Shown: piece after piece, positions 1 to 11,926 of the stretch
Position numbering within the stretch: the first letter of the stretch is position 1
Layout of the letters: every line of letters begins with the position of its first letter
NCBI GenBank assembly: GCA_019096195.1
Contig: JAGTXK010000187.1
Span: 310,001-374,000 of the forward strand
Direction of reading: 5' to 3'
Origin: Boletus sp. NGJ
Lineage: Eukaryota > Basidiomycota > Agaricomycetes > Boletales > Boletaceae
DNA length: 64,000 bases
Notes under the pieces: model-generated
The model's input: only the letters and a program-made list of their open reading frames with translations
Database searches by the model: none
What the model was told of the DNA's origin: nothing
Translations under genes and position numbers: made by a program

Positions 1-1044
1 CATCCGCCAAGCTTCAGGGCAAACGCGAACACCCTTGCCGAGGCGGGCTTCTTCTTCAGTCCTAGCTGGGATGATAGAGACAGTGTTGCTTGCTTTCTGT
101 GCGGAAAGGAACTCAGCGACTGGGATGCAAGTGACGACCCATTTGAGATCCATTACACCAAGTGCCAGAGCTCGTGCGCATGGGCTGTAGTTCGATGTGG
201 CTTGACCGAAGACCTTGATAATGAGGGGCGGTACGGCAAATTCATGGTTACATCCCGAATACTCATTCTAGGCCACAGTTTTGTATTCGAGAACAAAACG
301 CGTCTACCCTCCAGCAAAGCAATGGAGAAGGCGCGGTTGGAAACCTTCGGCAAGGATTGGTGGCCTCACGACGGAGAACCTGGTCATGGTGCGACGTCCA
401 TCAAGGTAGATCATGATGGTGGTGTCTTCCTCTCGAACTGAACATTTATCCAGATGGCGCAAACCGGGTTCGTGTACACGCCACAGGCTGCCGGAGATGA
501 CACAGTGACGTGTCTGTACTGCAATCTTTCGTTGGGTGGTTGGGAGACAGGGGACGATCCGGTGTATGGCTCGTACTTTCCTTACCAACGACTTTGCTGA
601 ATCTTCTGCAGTAAGGAACACCGTAGACGGGACAGTAAATCTGGAGCTGCTTGTCCTTTCCTTGCGTCCTCGTCGAAACATACGCGCTCAAAGTCCGTCC
701 GCAAGACTAAAGCGACTCGCGGCAAATCTGTCAAGGCATCTGCACCGGTGTCGCAGCGCTCTCCATCACCAAGTCAAACAGTCTCTCGCGAATGTGACGA
801 AGCGGCTATTCTCGACGCTTCTGTGCATGTCGACGTCTCGCCTGCAGGTGCACCTGCACCTCACCCCGCCACTAGACCATCACTCAGCGGCGAATCACAT
901 TATGAAAGAACGATGTCGTTAGAGCAATGGATACGACAAGAGATTACTCTCAGTTACGAGAGACTTCTGACTGATGGACAGAGGCAGATAGAGTTATTTA
1001 AGACAAAGGCAGCTGAACTTAGGAAATGTATTGAGGAGTTATGA
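1..1044 (+). CDS. BIR1: BIR-domain (survivin/BIR1-like) protein, 5' end cut by window
   Basis: Chromosomal passenger complex subunit; the family links Aurora kinase and INCENP to centromeres and the spindle midzone. Frame 1 opens inside a first BIR domain with the zinc pattern CFLC...H...C (ACFLCGKELSDWD, then EIHYTKC). After a short intron near 247-271 a second BIR follows: ETFGKDWWPH, then an intron near 406-453, then TCLYCNLSLGGWETGDDP, then an intron near 550-598 leading to KEHRRRDSKSGAACPF, which supplies the His and Cys ligands. A basic, serine-rich linker leads to a C-terminal helix (SLEQWIRQEI to KAAELRKCIEEL, stop at 1042-1044), the position where survivin-type proteins bind INCENP and borealin. 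The protein is short after the second BIR, closer to animal survivin than to the long yeast Bir1. Domain identity is seen; the complex role is family knowledge. Splice sites were chosen by frame and consensus. Confidence 0.85.
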
Positions 1045-1207
1045 GATGGTTTTAGCTAGCAGAGCATGCTACAGCATGGAGCAAGTCGTGTGTCCTTTGC
1101 CATTCAGAAGCATTGCAGCGGCCTGTTCAACAGCGTCACTGGCAGGATTCCCATTCTCCCTCGGTGTCACCTTTCTCTCAGCGCTCAGTTTTGCTTGGTG
1201 CGAGCAT

Positions 1208-1351
1208 TGTACGAGCTAGACGAGGAAGACGAGTCCCGAGAACGCGCGTTGGCTACAAAAAGGTTACGTAATGTTGAACTATACAGTGTGGCTTGATGGC
1301 GGCATGATGATATGAAAGGTACAAGCATGACCAAAATGAGAAGTACTAACA
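1208..1351 (-). repeat. copia-1 LTR, left copy (3' LTR, shorter)
   Basis: It matches 31565-31855 at both ends, and the stretch 1222-1351 aligns with 31726-31855 with about five differences. The left copy keeps CpG sites (GAACGCGCG) where the right copy has TG/CA (GAATGTGCA). It is preceded by AGCAT. The KDZ transposon abuts its inner edge. Confidence 0.85.
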
Positions 1352-1908
1352 TACCACCTGTTATTCCCACACTAGAGGAAGTGCCGGTTCCGGCAGTAAC
1401 CTTGTTTACAGAGAATAGTGCACCTGAGATGTTAATGTAGGCAGTTGCCGATCCAAGACACATACACAAGACACGCGAGGGGGGCCAGGTTGATCTGAAG
1501 GCAGTATAGATTATATCCAGAGATTGTAACCCAGTTATGGGTCAGAAATAAACTACAGGTGTCAGGCAAGAAGGCAGGGACACAAGTATGAAGCAGTGAC
1601 ATAGCAAGAAGGGAAGAACCTGAGGGAGTGTATAGAACAAGTGGTGTAGCAAAAGGGAAAGGGGGGTTATGAACAAGAGGGAGTATATCAGTACATGGAA
1701 AAATCAGCTGTTGAACGGGGATTTGCCAAACATCAAATCAGAGAAGGAAAGGATGAGAAAGTTGCAACCAAGGTGTGGTTTGAAGTCAAGTATGAGACTT
1801 ATTGCCAGGAGATGCGGCGCTAACACGAACACATTTGAAGGGGCTGCTGGGTAGTGTGTCAGGACCACGAAGGACTTGTAACCTCCGCAACAATGTTGCC
1901 TCGTAAGA

Positions 1909-2330
1909 ATGCTGAGCACAAAAGTAATGCAGCTCAAAGGATTGGAGCAGAATGTGATATCAATCACACCATCAGATCAAACTTTCACAATCGCTGCAGG
2001 GAATCACAACAAAACAATTCACAGGACTCAGTACCTGCTCACACCAGCATACGCATTCACTGACTACTGTTTGCAGGGACAAACAACACGCCATGCAATA
2101 ATTGACATAGGAACACCGCCAACCAGATCACTAACCCCATTCAACATATACATGGCATTATCGTGGTGTCGCAGTCGAGACAACATCTGTTTACTATGGG
2201 TTTCAATGAGAAACTCCTAACAAGCCATCTCAGTGAGTATTTACAAGCAGAAGATAAGAGGTTGGACAAGTTGGACAGAGATACAAAACAGTGGTGGAAC
2301 AGTTTACAAACAACTACTGCCATGCCAAAC
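1909..2330 (+). pseudogene. C-terminal fragment of PIF1-type (Helitron) helicase
   Basis: The translation contains LLTPAYAFTDYCLQGQTTRH, AIIDIG, RSLTPFNIYMALSW and CRSRDNICLL, matching helicase motifs V and VI of Helitron PIF1-like helicases. The second helicase in this window (56953-57759) has the same stretch (ITPAYAFTDFKSQGQT, AIVDIGKT, FTLTPFNAYVALSR). The reading frame is lost after SMRNS, and similarity runs on to about 2330 in another frame. No ATPase Walker motifs or Rep domain remain, so this is a 3' fragment within a 1.4-kb non-autonomous element. Confidence 0.7.
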
Positions 2331-2340
2331 TAACCCATGA

Positions 2341-2746
2341 ATAATGTACATTGAAAACAAACAAAACCGAGACATGCATAGTAAAACAACACAGCTACAT
2401 AGAATCCACCAAACATATGTGCCAGAGAGATTCAGAAAATGAGGACGTTGAACGCAGGTGCAGTCTAAAGTCAATACATATAAACCCCAAAAAACTCACA
2501 AGTTAACATCGCAAACGAGAAGAATGGATTCAGAAATGGAGGGGCAAAACCATGAGGCCAAAACGACAAGACAAAAGACCATTAACATCCCCTCAATGAC
2601 AACGAGTTAGCCTATCAGCAAAGTCAATTGTCGAACCCACAGCAACAAGCCTGGGACAAATACACATAAAAGAAACCCACGATTGCAAAAAATGGACTCA
2701 CCATAGCCACAATTGTCAAACTCCAGTGACCTTGTAAACAAGGTAA
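2341..2746. other. Helentron terminal region without genes
   Basis: AT-rich sequence between the helicase remnant and the element end. No ORF above 60 codons is credible. It ends with the perfect palindrome ACCTTGTAAACAAGGT (2729-2744) directly before the restored KDZ arm. Confidence 0.5.
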
Positions 2747-3290
2747 TTCATAAGTCAACAAAGTGTTATGGTTACATGTGAGGTAACACTTACTTAACTT
2801 TGTCAGAGCGATTTTGTGAGAACCACAGGGTGCCCCGCGGTTCCTAGGTTGCCTTAGTACTAAGGAAAAAAGACTACATTAATACCTTCACTCTTGTGCT
2901 AGTGTAGTCATGTGTATGTATTATCAATCAGCTTGATAACATGATAATGGTAGATAAGCCCACTAATGTCACTTCCCCCCATTTAGACTGTGGCACAGTC
3001 CTTTGGCAACCTCCAGGGCTCTTTATCATCAATGTTTATGTTCACATTTCCTCGCTTGCCATCATTGACATCAGGGATGGGCAACATTGTCCCCTCCTGC
3101 CCCCACTGTTCAACCCCTCATTGAAGACGTATGGAAGTGCTCTATTCATTGGTGGTGCATGTTTCAGACTACATTAACCACTGGTATGTCTCCCTTTTTT
3201 TCATTCCTTGAGGCTGACCATCCTCAGCTGTATTCCCTCTTTTTCCCCCCAGTCCAGCACCTCGTGATAGTCATATGGATGGGGAGTACA
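2747..3290 (+). repeat. KDZ transposon left inverted-repeat arm (inner part)
   Basis: This pairs with 11385-11926 read on the minus strand at roughly 85-90% identity by eye, for example TTACATGTGAGGTAACACTT, GGTTCCTAGGTTGCCTTAGT and ATCAATCAGCTTGATAACA in both. The short ORFs here (2941-3177, 3087-3299) have mirror images at 11403-11588 and 11317-11538, so they are repeat sequence and not genes. Confidence 0.85.
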
Positions 3291-3639
3291 CATTGGTAGC
3301 ACATGTTCACCATGAGGCAGTATTGTAACACAAACACACCTCTCAAGATCTCATCCCCCACCACCTCCCCTTTACCCCTTGGCCACTTCTACTGTCATGC
3401 ATCAGCGTGCCCCTCACAATTTGAGTGCAAAAACCTCTTCGAGTGCTCACATTTCTATCAGGATACAGAAACCTCGTATCATATGCCATATCAATCTACA
3501 ACAATGAGATGAAGCAGCCACAAGCAAGTGCCAGGTATATCTTTGTTGTATGTGGGATGTCCTTCCTGCTTCAAAGGTATTACTGACTTCTCACCCCAGA
3601 CCTCACCATGAAACAGCGTGAACATGTTTTGCAAGCTGA

Positions 3640-6600
3640 ATGAATGGCTTACAATCAGGACACTCCCCAGGAATTCCATTCCAACATGGACATTGATGAT
3701 TCCCCTTTCAATCCTGCTGCAGCCATACCCCTGATTGGCAAAGAAGGTTTTGCTGTCAGCAGTGGTGGAGGAGAGCATGAGCTCTACAAAGAATTGATAG
3801 AGAGCTTAGAAAAACATGTGTGTTTCCTATTTACACAATCTCCCATATCTCTTAAAGATCTACTATTATAGGTATTGTGTTGATGAACATGACCAATCTC
3901 TCCATGTCATTCATATGGTTGAGCAGTGGGAACAACATGACAAACAGTCCCTGCTGCCAACAATGATCTCCGCTGACGAGAACCATTTTCAGCTTCGTGT
4001 TGTTGACATGTTTGGTAGGCAAATTTTCACCATGTGAATAATTGCATCATCTCATCACTCGAGTAGACTGCAATGTGTACACCTTTCACCATACCTCTCA
4101 TTATGTGAATGCCTTCCTGTTACAGCACAGATACATTGAGGCCTTGCCAACACATTCTGCTGCTGCTGTTGCTGTCCATGTCTTGCAACTTTATTGCCAG
4201 ATGCACCACACCTATCCTTGCCTGAGTATTCATGCATTTGCCAAGATATTATGTTATCTCCATGGCATAAGTTCTTTTTCCGTATGTGCCAGCAACTTGT
4301 AACTCAAATTGGTCCAGGTCTGTTACCACTGTTACCTTGTGGCACAACTCAGGGTAGCCTTTGATGTATTCCTTGAAATTCAGCAACAGATCGATGAACA
4401 GCTGAGTGTGGCTTTAGGTTACAATTCCCCTCACTGGCATGCAAATAATTCCTGCCCTGCATGCCACTATAAGCTCTAGGACAAGCCACCACTGTGGTTC
4501 ACATTTTGAATGGGAACAATTCTGCAAAATCCATTGATCCTTCCTTCAAACATGGCCAGGAGCAGCAGGATCCGCATGATAGACAGTCATCTATCTGGAT
4601 CAAGGAAGATTATGTCCATCATTTCAAGGATGAAGTTTAAAGGATCTGGACATCAACTAATATGCAAGATACCGCAGATGATTCTGATGACCCTTGGATA
4701 GATGAGCCAGAAGAACACAATGCCAAGCCTACTAATGTCTGTGTTGATCACTGGTGTAACGCAGCACCAGAGGCATGGAAGAAGATGTTCACTATATTTT
4801 GCAAGTTGGGAATCTTCATTTCTATTTGTTGCCACAGCCTTTTACTTACCATATGTGACATGATGTGAAGCAGTGAACTGTAAGTATGCACTTCATAATC
4901 AATCAATTTCTCCTGCTAATGGTAATATAGCATGAAATATCCCCTTGCTACTATATCTCAGCTAATCAACATATTCCCAGAAAGTTTTCTCTATGGGTAT
5001 GACATCCACTGTGCCTTTATGAAACTGCTCTGCTATTCCGTTCTTAGTCCAACCATTCATACCAGGGGCATCAATGGAGTTGTTCTGAGTTTCCATGGCC
5101 ATGCCCACAACCGTTTGTGCCAAGTATAGCATCATCTGAAGTACAAATGTGGTGCAGGAAAGAAAGACTTCGAAACATGTGAATGAGTTTTTTCAGGGTC
5201 AAACACGCTTGCCATGGAAATCCACTCTGCAACTGATTTTCATAGGCACCAAGCATTGGATGAACATTTCAAATTTTCTGATATGGAGAAATATGTGACA
5301 TTAGGTCAATATTCCATTCCAACTACATTGACTAACTGATCATTGATGTTGACGAAACAGGTACTTTCCTCTATGATAATTACATCCAATGTCTCAACAC
5401 TATCAATATACAATGGCACATCCACCCTGATCCTGATGTTGACTTCGAAGCTGAGTTGGACCAGGAGATGTTATGCTGGTTAACAAGTGACATGTTCCCG
5501 AGTAATTGACCATCTGGTTGATTACTGGACTAGCTGGACTTGAGGGGAAAATACCTTCCTAGATCCAAGTTCCTAGATATGGGGACTGACAGCTAGCTTC
5601 TACATAGAGTCTCCCTTGAGGTTGGAGTCTTCTCTACAACCAATGGCGGAGTCTTGGACTTTGACAATGGTGGCACAGTCTGGTGGAGGCACAGACCTAT
5701 CATGTATGGTTGCCAGTGGCAGAGTCCTGGGCTTATGTGGGCAGAACCCTGTCTGCATTGGAGTTGCCATTGGCTAGGTATGCGAGTGAATGGCGAGAAT
5801 GCCACACAAGTATGAAGTGATGAGAAGCACAATTACAAGCACTGTGGTGATCACTTCCAGAGTGGGTGCAGGCATCTGAAGTGAAGTGGAACTGAGAGCT
5901 TGGTGGATTATACGGGAAGTTGTGTAGATCTAGGTTAGAGTTACATGAGGGGCAAGCACCCCATATATATAGGCCTTCCCAATCTAGGGCAGGCTTCATA
6001 TCATATATGGTAATAGTAAGTCACAGACTGAATATTACCATAAAGGATCAAAGCATCAGTCAAATGAAGAGTTTGGAATACTGGGCTGTGTACAAGAGAG
6101 CACAGCCAAGGAGGCAATGTCTGTGATCAGATCGGAGATGAAATGCATATATCAATGAAATGGAAGGAGCTGTGTCACAGCCAAGATGGACATCACCTAG
6201 AAGGGGAGTTTCAGATGGGGTGATGCTTGTGTAGGTGTCATGGGGGAATCCAAGGGGAATCTCTGGTCATAGAAGTCAAAGAGAAGGTCGTCCCATAGTG
6301 TGGGAGGGGGTGAAGGAAGAGAAAAAGATGTACCCCCTTCCATAACCATAAAAGGAGAGAGATTACCTTGTCAAAGCTCACTGCCAATAAGAAGACAATA
6401 GTGTATACTTTGACTATGTGAAGGCACTCAATGAGCTTGACAATGTGGAGTAGGTTGTTATCATAACTGGCTTAAAATGAGACAACTGAAAATGTTCCAG
6501 AAAAACTTGGCAACAAGCACTGGCAGAGTTCAAGAAGCTTGATTTCAGTGCCACATATGAAGGGGTTATGGAGAAGCATGTTGCAGAGGTTAAGTGGCAT

Positions 6601-7503
6601 CATACCCACATGCAGAAAAAGCTCAAGTTCAAATTGAACAGTGTCAAGAGCTTTGAAGTGCAGTTGAACCTTGGTTCCAGATGGGGTTCCACTTACCCTG
6701 AGCATATCAAATTTGAAGCATGACTCAAGCACCATCAATTTTATAAGGTGGCCAAAGACATTGAGAAGCTTGTTGTCATGTGATTACTTGAGCTCATGAA
6801 GCTCCAGATGAACAACCTTGGTATGCAGCATAATTTCGCTTCAGGTCACCATGTGGCTGATATATTGCTAGAATATAAGCTAAGGATGCACATCTCAAAG
6901 GCACTAAAGAGCCATGCCATAGTGATTCACAATGTGATTGATTAATATAACAAGTATGCAGCTGAACTCGACCCTCCTTGCCCTTCCCTTTAGTGGGAAC
7001 AAATTACTGACTATACTTTTCTTGGCAATTTTGAACTTTTACAAGGTGAAGACATTAGCAAGAAGTTGTGGGCTCAACCTTCTTTTCATCAAGCCACTAA
7101 CCTGCACTTTGATGCAGCATGTGCAAAAGAGAAGATCATGCGATGTAATGTGGAGATTGTATGACTATACACCAAAATATATGATGATTCAGTCAGATAT
7201 CCACATGTCATCCTCAATCTTGAGGCCCAAGACCCATGACTTGCAACACAATTGTGGAGCCACTGGCAACACCTTCAGTCTGTCAATGATGGAATCTTGG
7301 CACACATTTACCAGGTTGAGTTGCTCAATGACTACACAAGAGCAAGAGTCTTGAATCATTGTGATGGAGACATGGATTCATGTGAGGGAAGATCTTCCAG
7401 CTCTCCTCTAGGGGATTTTGAAGATGGGTTAAATGAGGATAGTGCCAAGGAAGAACAGAGTGCCCTAGCAGAATTTTTTAATGGATTACTTGTTGACCCA
7501 TAG
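3640..7503 (+). pseudogene. decayed KDZ transposase
   Basis: Pieces in several plus-strand frames follow the order of KDZ transposases. An N-terminal stretch (about 4042-4302: RYIEALPTHSAAAVAVHVLQ, CQMHHTYPCLSIHAFAKIL) is followed by the NSPHWHANNSCPACHYKL region (about 4420-4485), then CVDHWCNAAPEAWKKMFTIF and KLGIFISICCH (4737-4850), the catalytic-region stretch MKYPLATISQL with ESFLYGYDIHCAF (4932-5030) and FHGHAHNRLCQV (5090-5129). The C-terminal coiled part is at 7080-7503 (FHQATNLHFDAACAKEKIM, RCNVEIVRLYTKI, VELLNDYTRARVLNHCDG, LAEFFNGLLVDP). At least eight frame changes or stops are needed to pass through. CpG is almost absent, in keeping with methylation-driven decay. The enzyme would have cut and joined the element ends; it cannot be active. 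Confidence 0.75.
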
Positions 7504-10125
7504 TGTACTGTGGAATACAATGTTTTATCAAAGAGATTGTTGCCATCAGGTTGAGACCTAAATATGGAAACGAAGAGGTTGATTGATCAACTGATCCATG
7601 CAATATATTTAGCTCACACCAACACTTGAATCTCAACCTCAACATGGCTCAATCACTTTTCAACAGTTTGTCGAGTACATATGATGGTACCTGTGCACTC
7701 ATGGAATCCATCATCTGTCTGCCAGAGTTGAACAATGATGGTGGCAACAAATGTTGATGGATTTCAGTGGTCATGGCAATGGTGGCATGCAACACTCATC
7801 CAGACAGCAACTCACTCACCTCTGATTGTGGATTTCACCCACTCACAGTTGCTCATTACTCAAGTGGCATCAACCTTGAGGAGTCTGTTGATGCAAGAAT
7901 CGGTCACTCAAAGGCTTGGAATGAGCATCTCAAACATATTCATGAGTTGATTTATGACTTAGTGAGTCTGTGCTTTCCACTGCAAGCTATATACTCTAAC
8001 TCGAATTTCTACAGGCTACCATCCTTGATAGGCTCTCTGGTCCACCATCATCCTTCATCATCCAGATGGAATGTTTCCCCAAGCTAATGTCTTCCCAGAA
8101 AACTTGGCCATTTGTGCATATCTCAACCTGCATGCCCTTGCTGATCACCCAGAGTTGCATGCTGTTAGTGCACAGCTCATCCAATTTTTCATGGAGAAAT
8201 GGGCTCTTCCTGTAGCCCAGACATTCTGACAACACCATGTACAATATCATTGGAGACAAGACCCTCCTACTCCATGCCATCCAGTCAACTATGCCTCACT
8301 CCCTTTAATACCTTGCCCCCAAAGTGGCACATCTCGCAGCTTCACCTTTCAAGGCTGTCCCATCTCACAATTGGATCACTTGCTCATGTCCAACAACACT
8401 TTTTCCTTTGTCCCTCAGATGAATAATGGTTTGCTTATATGGAACCACTCTCCTCTCCCCCAAATCCTTGGATTGTCAACCTGATCTGCAGTTGGCCCTG
8501 CTGTGCCTGGTGACATGACTGATTTGGTAAGTTTTTTTTTCAGACATTGAGAAAAAGTTCAGTAACGAAAAGCATCTCTAATAGGCCACTTGCATGCACA
8601 GTATTACCATCCATTTTGAGAATGAGGATGAGGATGAAGATGACAATAGCTCTAATATCCTGGCTGCCTCTGTGTCCACTCATCCCTCCAACTTGAATAT
8701 TCCATCCTCCTCAGGTTTGACATGTATGCTGGCCTCTCATATAGTGCCTGCTAGGCCATTGGGTTTGTGTGCCAGTGGATTATTCAAAAATGTGGTTAGC
8801 ATATCAGCTTCTCCAACTCATCAGTTGCATTTAGACCCTGCTTATGCCCCTGCTCTCCAAACTTTCGGTACATATACTGATGCTGTGCTGCAAAAGCATT
8901 GCCTCCCAGATCAATTTTATTGGATTTGCTACAATTTGCACCAAGATACAGTCATTTAGCAATGGCATTCAAAGCTGGTTAGTTTAGGGCTCTAGAAAAT
9001 CACACCAGGGATTACGTCAGAAATTGCTGACATAATGGTGTGTGATATTAGTGGTGACTAGTTTTTTCTTAAAACCCTATGCATTGTAGCTTCAGTCATG
9101 AATACAACCCCCTCTCTCATGCTGCTCTCCCCCTTCATACCACACCATGCCAGTGCTAGCCTGTAGGCAAACTAAACAGTGAGGCTGCAGCTGAACTGGC
9201 CAGGTTGCATGCCAACAAGCACAACAAGGAAAAGGAGGCCATTGTGGAAGTGCTTGAATACATTGACAATATGACCTCTGAGCTTGCATGATGATTCCAG
9301 CAAAGCCATTGTTGCTATCTTGATAAATTTTTTGTAGGTTTGAGACTCGCACATACACACAAGACGAAGACCAGCACATGGTTGGCATTCATGCATTACA
9401 AGAGCGCTGAGCTCAACAAAGGTAAGTACATGCTATTCTCTAACTAGTCACTATTGATCTCTCTCCAGAGAAAGATGTCGGTGAGAAGGACTGTTTGGCA
9501 GTGCTAAAGACTCAGACATACATGGCTGAATACCACAAGCTCACAGAGAAGGAATGACAACAGCTCATTGTGTGGTTCGACGAGGAGAAATCCAACATGC
9601 TCAAACCAACTCCAATAATCACCACTTGTAGGCATGTTAATAAAGTGTTAAACAGGTTTAATGCATATATCAAAGAAGTATTGGCTCACTTTATTCATTG
9701 AGCTTACTACTGCTGACAGTTTAATATAGCTAAATGTATTGCACCAGAAGCATGGTATTGAAGCCCTGCTTGTCGTTGTCCAGGGATCTCACAACATTGC
9801 AATGGACCCATGTCTTCATATGACAAGTGTGGCCATCTGACACTTCATTCGGACCCTTACATCAAGTGATCTGATGGTATTCAGAGTGAAAATGGAAGTA
9901 GCCAACCTCACAGAGGTACATGAGCCACTGAGTGTTTTTTTTTTTTGTTTGGCTTGCAAACCATTAATCTTAACTCTATCTTGTAGAACATTTCCTCAGT
10001 TATAAGGCCTGTGTCGCAAAAGCCAAAAATGTAATCACTAATGGTCTTCAGAATGATCGAAGTAAGTTTTAAATGCATGTACTTATGTATGACATGAATA
10101 ATGAAGCCATTCCTTAGTCTGTCTT
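7504..10125 (+). other. KDZ transposon interior, decayed ORF remnants of unknown product
   Basis: Open stretches lie at 7735-8087, 8199-8426 and 8594-8959 on the plus strand and share the CpG-poor composition of the transposase. A stretch near 8100-8230 reads LAICAYLNLHALADHPELH and QFFMEKWALPVAQTF, which looks like real coding sequence, but I do not recognise the family. An acidic tract of GAG/GAT codons occurs near 8620 (NEDEDEDD). Introns or decay break every frame. No known domain is claimed. Confidence 0.4.
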
Positions 10126-10818
10126 ATGAAAGACTCAACTGCCAAGGTAGACTATGTATGCTACAAATTTGGCATTGTAGAGCATTATCATGTCCATCTT
10201 ATTGGTTACACACATAATCAGTGGGCCAATCCTAGTGAGCTCAAGGGTGGAATTGGTTCATTAGAAGCTCTAGCACAGGAAGTACTCAAGAAAAAGTGTT
10301 ACTTTGTCAAAATCTCTACAGAAGAAATAGTTGAGCACAAAGCTTGGATTGCAGATGGTGAAGTTCTAACACCAAACAAGGACCACAGCATTCCCAGCAC
10401 CATGACTGAGAGCTCCTCTACCTCTCATGGCACATAGGCTGTGGCCAGCATACAAAACTGTGACACGCCCTCCGTTCGCGATACGGCCAGCATGCAAGAC
10501 ACACCTTTGGCCAGCACACAAGATACACCCTCCATTCACAATACAGCCAGCACACAAGCCATGCCCACCACTCGTGATGTGGCCAGCATACAAGACACAG
10601 AGGACTTGTGCAATGCAGAGACAGAGCTGGGATTTAAAAATCCTGATACCAGTGCAAACTTGCAAGCTGAGACATCATGGGAGCTGGGATCCAAAAATCC
10701 TAATGCAGGCACAAACTCACAAGCTGAAATGTCACAGGAGCCAGGAGCCAAAGACCCTAATACTGGTGCAAGCTTGCAAGCTGAAACATCACATACACTA
10801 GGTAATCAGGGCAAGTAA
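10126..10818 (+). CDS. KDZ-element cargo ORF, hypothetical protein with repeat-rich tail
   Basis: The first open part (10126-10437) reads YVCYKFGIVEHYHVHLIGYT, then NQWANPSELKGGIGSLEAL and a KISTEEIVEHK end. This pattern (self-named region, GWT/GYT, NPS, SLEAL) resembles a conserved domain in many uncharacterised, transposon-linked Agaricomycete proteins; that comparison is from memory. One TAG (10435-10437) separates it from a second open stretch (10441-10818, another start) made of repeats: ASxQDT-type units at 10441-10600, then three copies of a unit of about 60 bp (GxKxPNxGxxxQAExS). It may be one protein broken by a single stop, or two exons. Role unknown; it travels with the transposon. 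Confidence 0.45.
10621..10795 (+). repeat. coding minisatellite, three units of about 60 bp
   Basis: Units beginning GAGCTGGGATTTAAAAATCC, GAGCTGGGATCCAAAAATCC and GAGCCAGGAGCCAAAGACCC, each ending CAAGCTGARAYRTCA. The period is close to 60 bp, so the reading frame is kept from unit to unit. Confidence 0.7.
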
Positions 10819-11384
10819 AGCTTCTTAATTGTCATCAAACAAATTAACTCACCATTTATATAGGTAACACTTTAGTTGATGAGAGTGCAGCAAGGATCAT
10901 GCTCCGTATTCCTGCCTGCAGTAGTGTGCTAGCCACAAAGTGCAAGCATAAAGGTGACTCAGAAGAGGGTAAGAAGAAAGGCAGTAAGTGACACAAGAGA
11001 GTGACAATGCCAAAGAGCGCTAAAATCATGAAGTCCGATCATGAAACGTAGTCATAGATAGTGTTGATGTTGTCTTGTGCATAGAACATGCAGTATTAAA
11101 GATGCTTTGATACAGGATAAGTAAGATGAAGGTTTGACAGCTATCAGAGGCAAGGATGATTGGATATGAGCAGTTATAACAAAGGTGTAGTGACTTGCCA
11201 TATATGGGTGAGTGGTGTAGGCTGACATGGCATATACATTGTGCAGCAATACTAGAACACACTCTACCAGCACCTGGCCCATGCAGCTTTAACAAAGGGG
11301 ATTGGAGGGTATGGCACTAATAATAATCAATATTGAAAAACAAAAAAAGAGAATGTACTAGCCACAAACTAAGTACTCCATGGG
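10819..11384. other. KDZ interior next to right arm, no gene seen
   Basis: A few short frames only. AAGGTGACTCAGAAGAGGGTA and a lysine-rich stretch near 10930-11020 (KHKGDSEEGKKKG) could be a last exon of the cargo gene. The rest leads into the inverted arm. Confidence 0.3.
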
Positions 11385-11926
11385 TACACTGACACACAAC
11401 TGTCATGAGGCACTGGACTGGGGGAAAAAGAAGGAGATATGGCTGAGAATGGACAGCCTCAAGGAATGAAAAAAGGAAGATGTACTGGTGGTTAATGTAG
11501 TCTGAAACGTGCACCACCAATGAATAGAGCACTTCCATACATCTTCAACGAGAGGTTGGACGGTGAAGGTGGGAGGGGACAACATCATCCATCCCTGATG
11601 TCAACGATAGCAAGCAAGGGAACATGAATATGAACATTGATGGTAAAGAGCTCCAGAGGTTGCCAAAGGACTGTGCCACAATCTAAACAGGGGGAAGTGA
11701 CATTAGTGGGCTTATCTACCATTATTGTGTTATCAAGCTGATTGATAATACATACACGTGACTACACTGCTACAAGAGTGAAGATATCAACATAGTCTTT
11801 TTTTCTTAGTACTAAGGCAACCTAGGAACCATGGGGTGCCCTGTGGTTCTCACAAAATTGCTCTGACAAAGTTAAGTAAGTGTTACCTCACATGTAACTG
11901 CAATACTTTGTTAATTTATGAATGTG
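11385..11926 (-). repeat. KDZ transposon right inverted-repeat arm
   Basis: Mirror of 2747-3290 and uninterrupted into the terminal tip at 11927-11940, so it serves as the empty-site reference for the Helentron insertion in the left arm. The next bases, AACAT (11941-11945), are the target repeat, and then copia-1 resumes. Confidence 0.85.

Larger units (their letters stand above)
1372..2746 (+). mobile_element. Helentron-like rolling-circle element inside the KDZ left arm
   Basis: The uninterrupted right KDZ arm (minus strand) reads CCCACA-TTCATAA, while the left arm has 1,375 bp between CCCACA (to 1371) and TTCATAA (from 2747), so both ends are fixed to the base. The insertion is between A and T, without a target repeat. 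On the minus strand the element starts TTACCTTGTTTACAAGGT, a palindrome, and ends with the hairpin TGCCGGAACCGGCA followed by ACTTCCTCTAG and the target T. The 5' motif TTACCTTGTTTACA recurs inverted just inside the other end (TGTAAACAAGGTTA). Hairpin, CTAG end and A/T target are Helitron marks; the subterminal inverted repeat suggests the Helentron/Helitron2 branch. The helicase remnant inside reads on the plus strand, so orientation relative to the genes is uncertain. Confidence 0.75.

Noticed and set aside
2941-3299. Two overlapping plus ORFs with mirror-image ORFs at 11317-11588
   Set aside because: These are the two inverted arms of the KDZ transposon, so similarity comes from repeat structure and not from a conserved gene.
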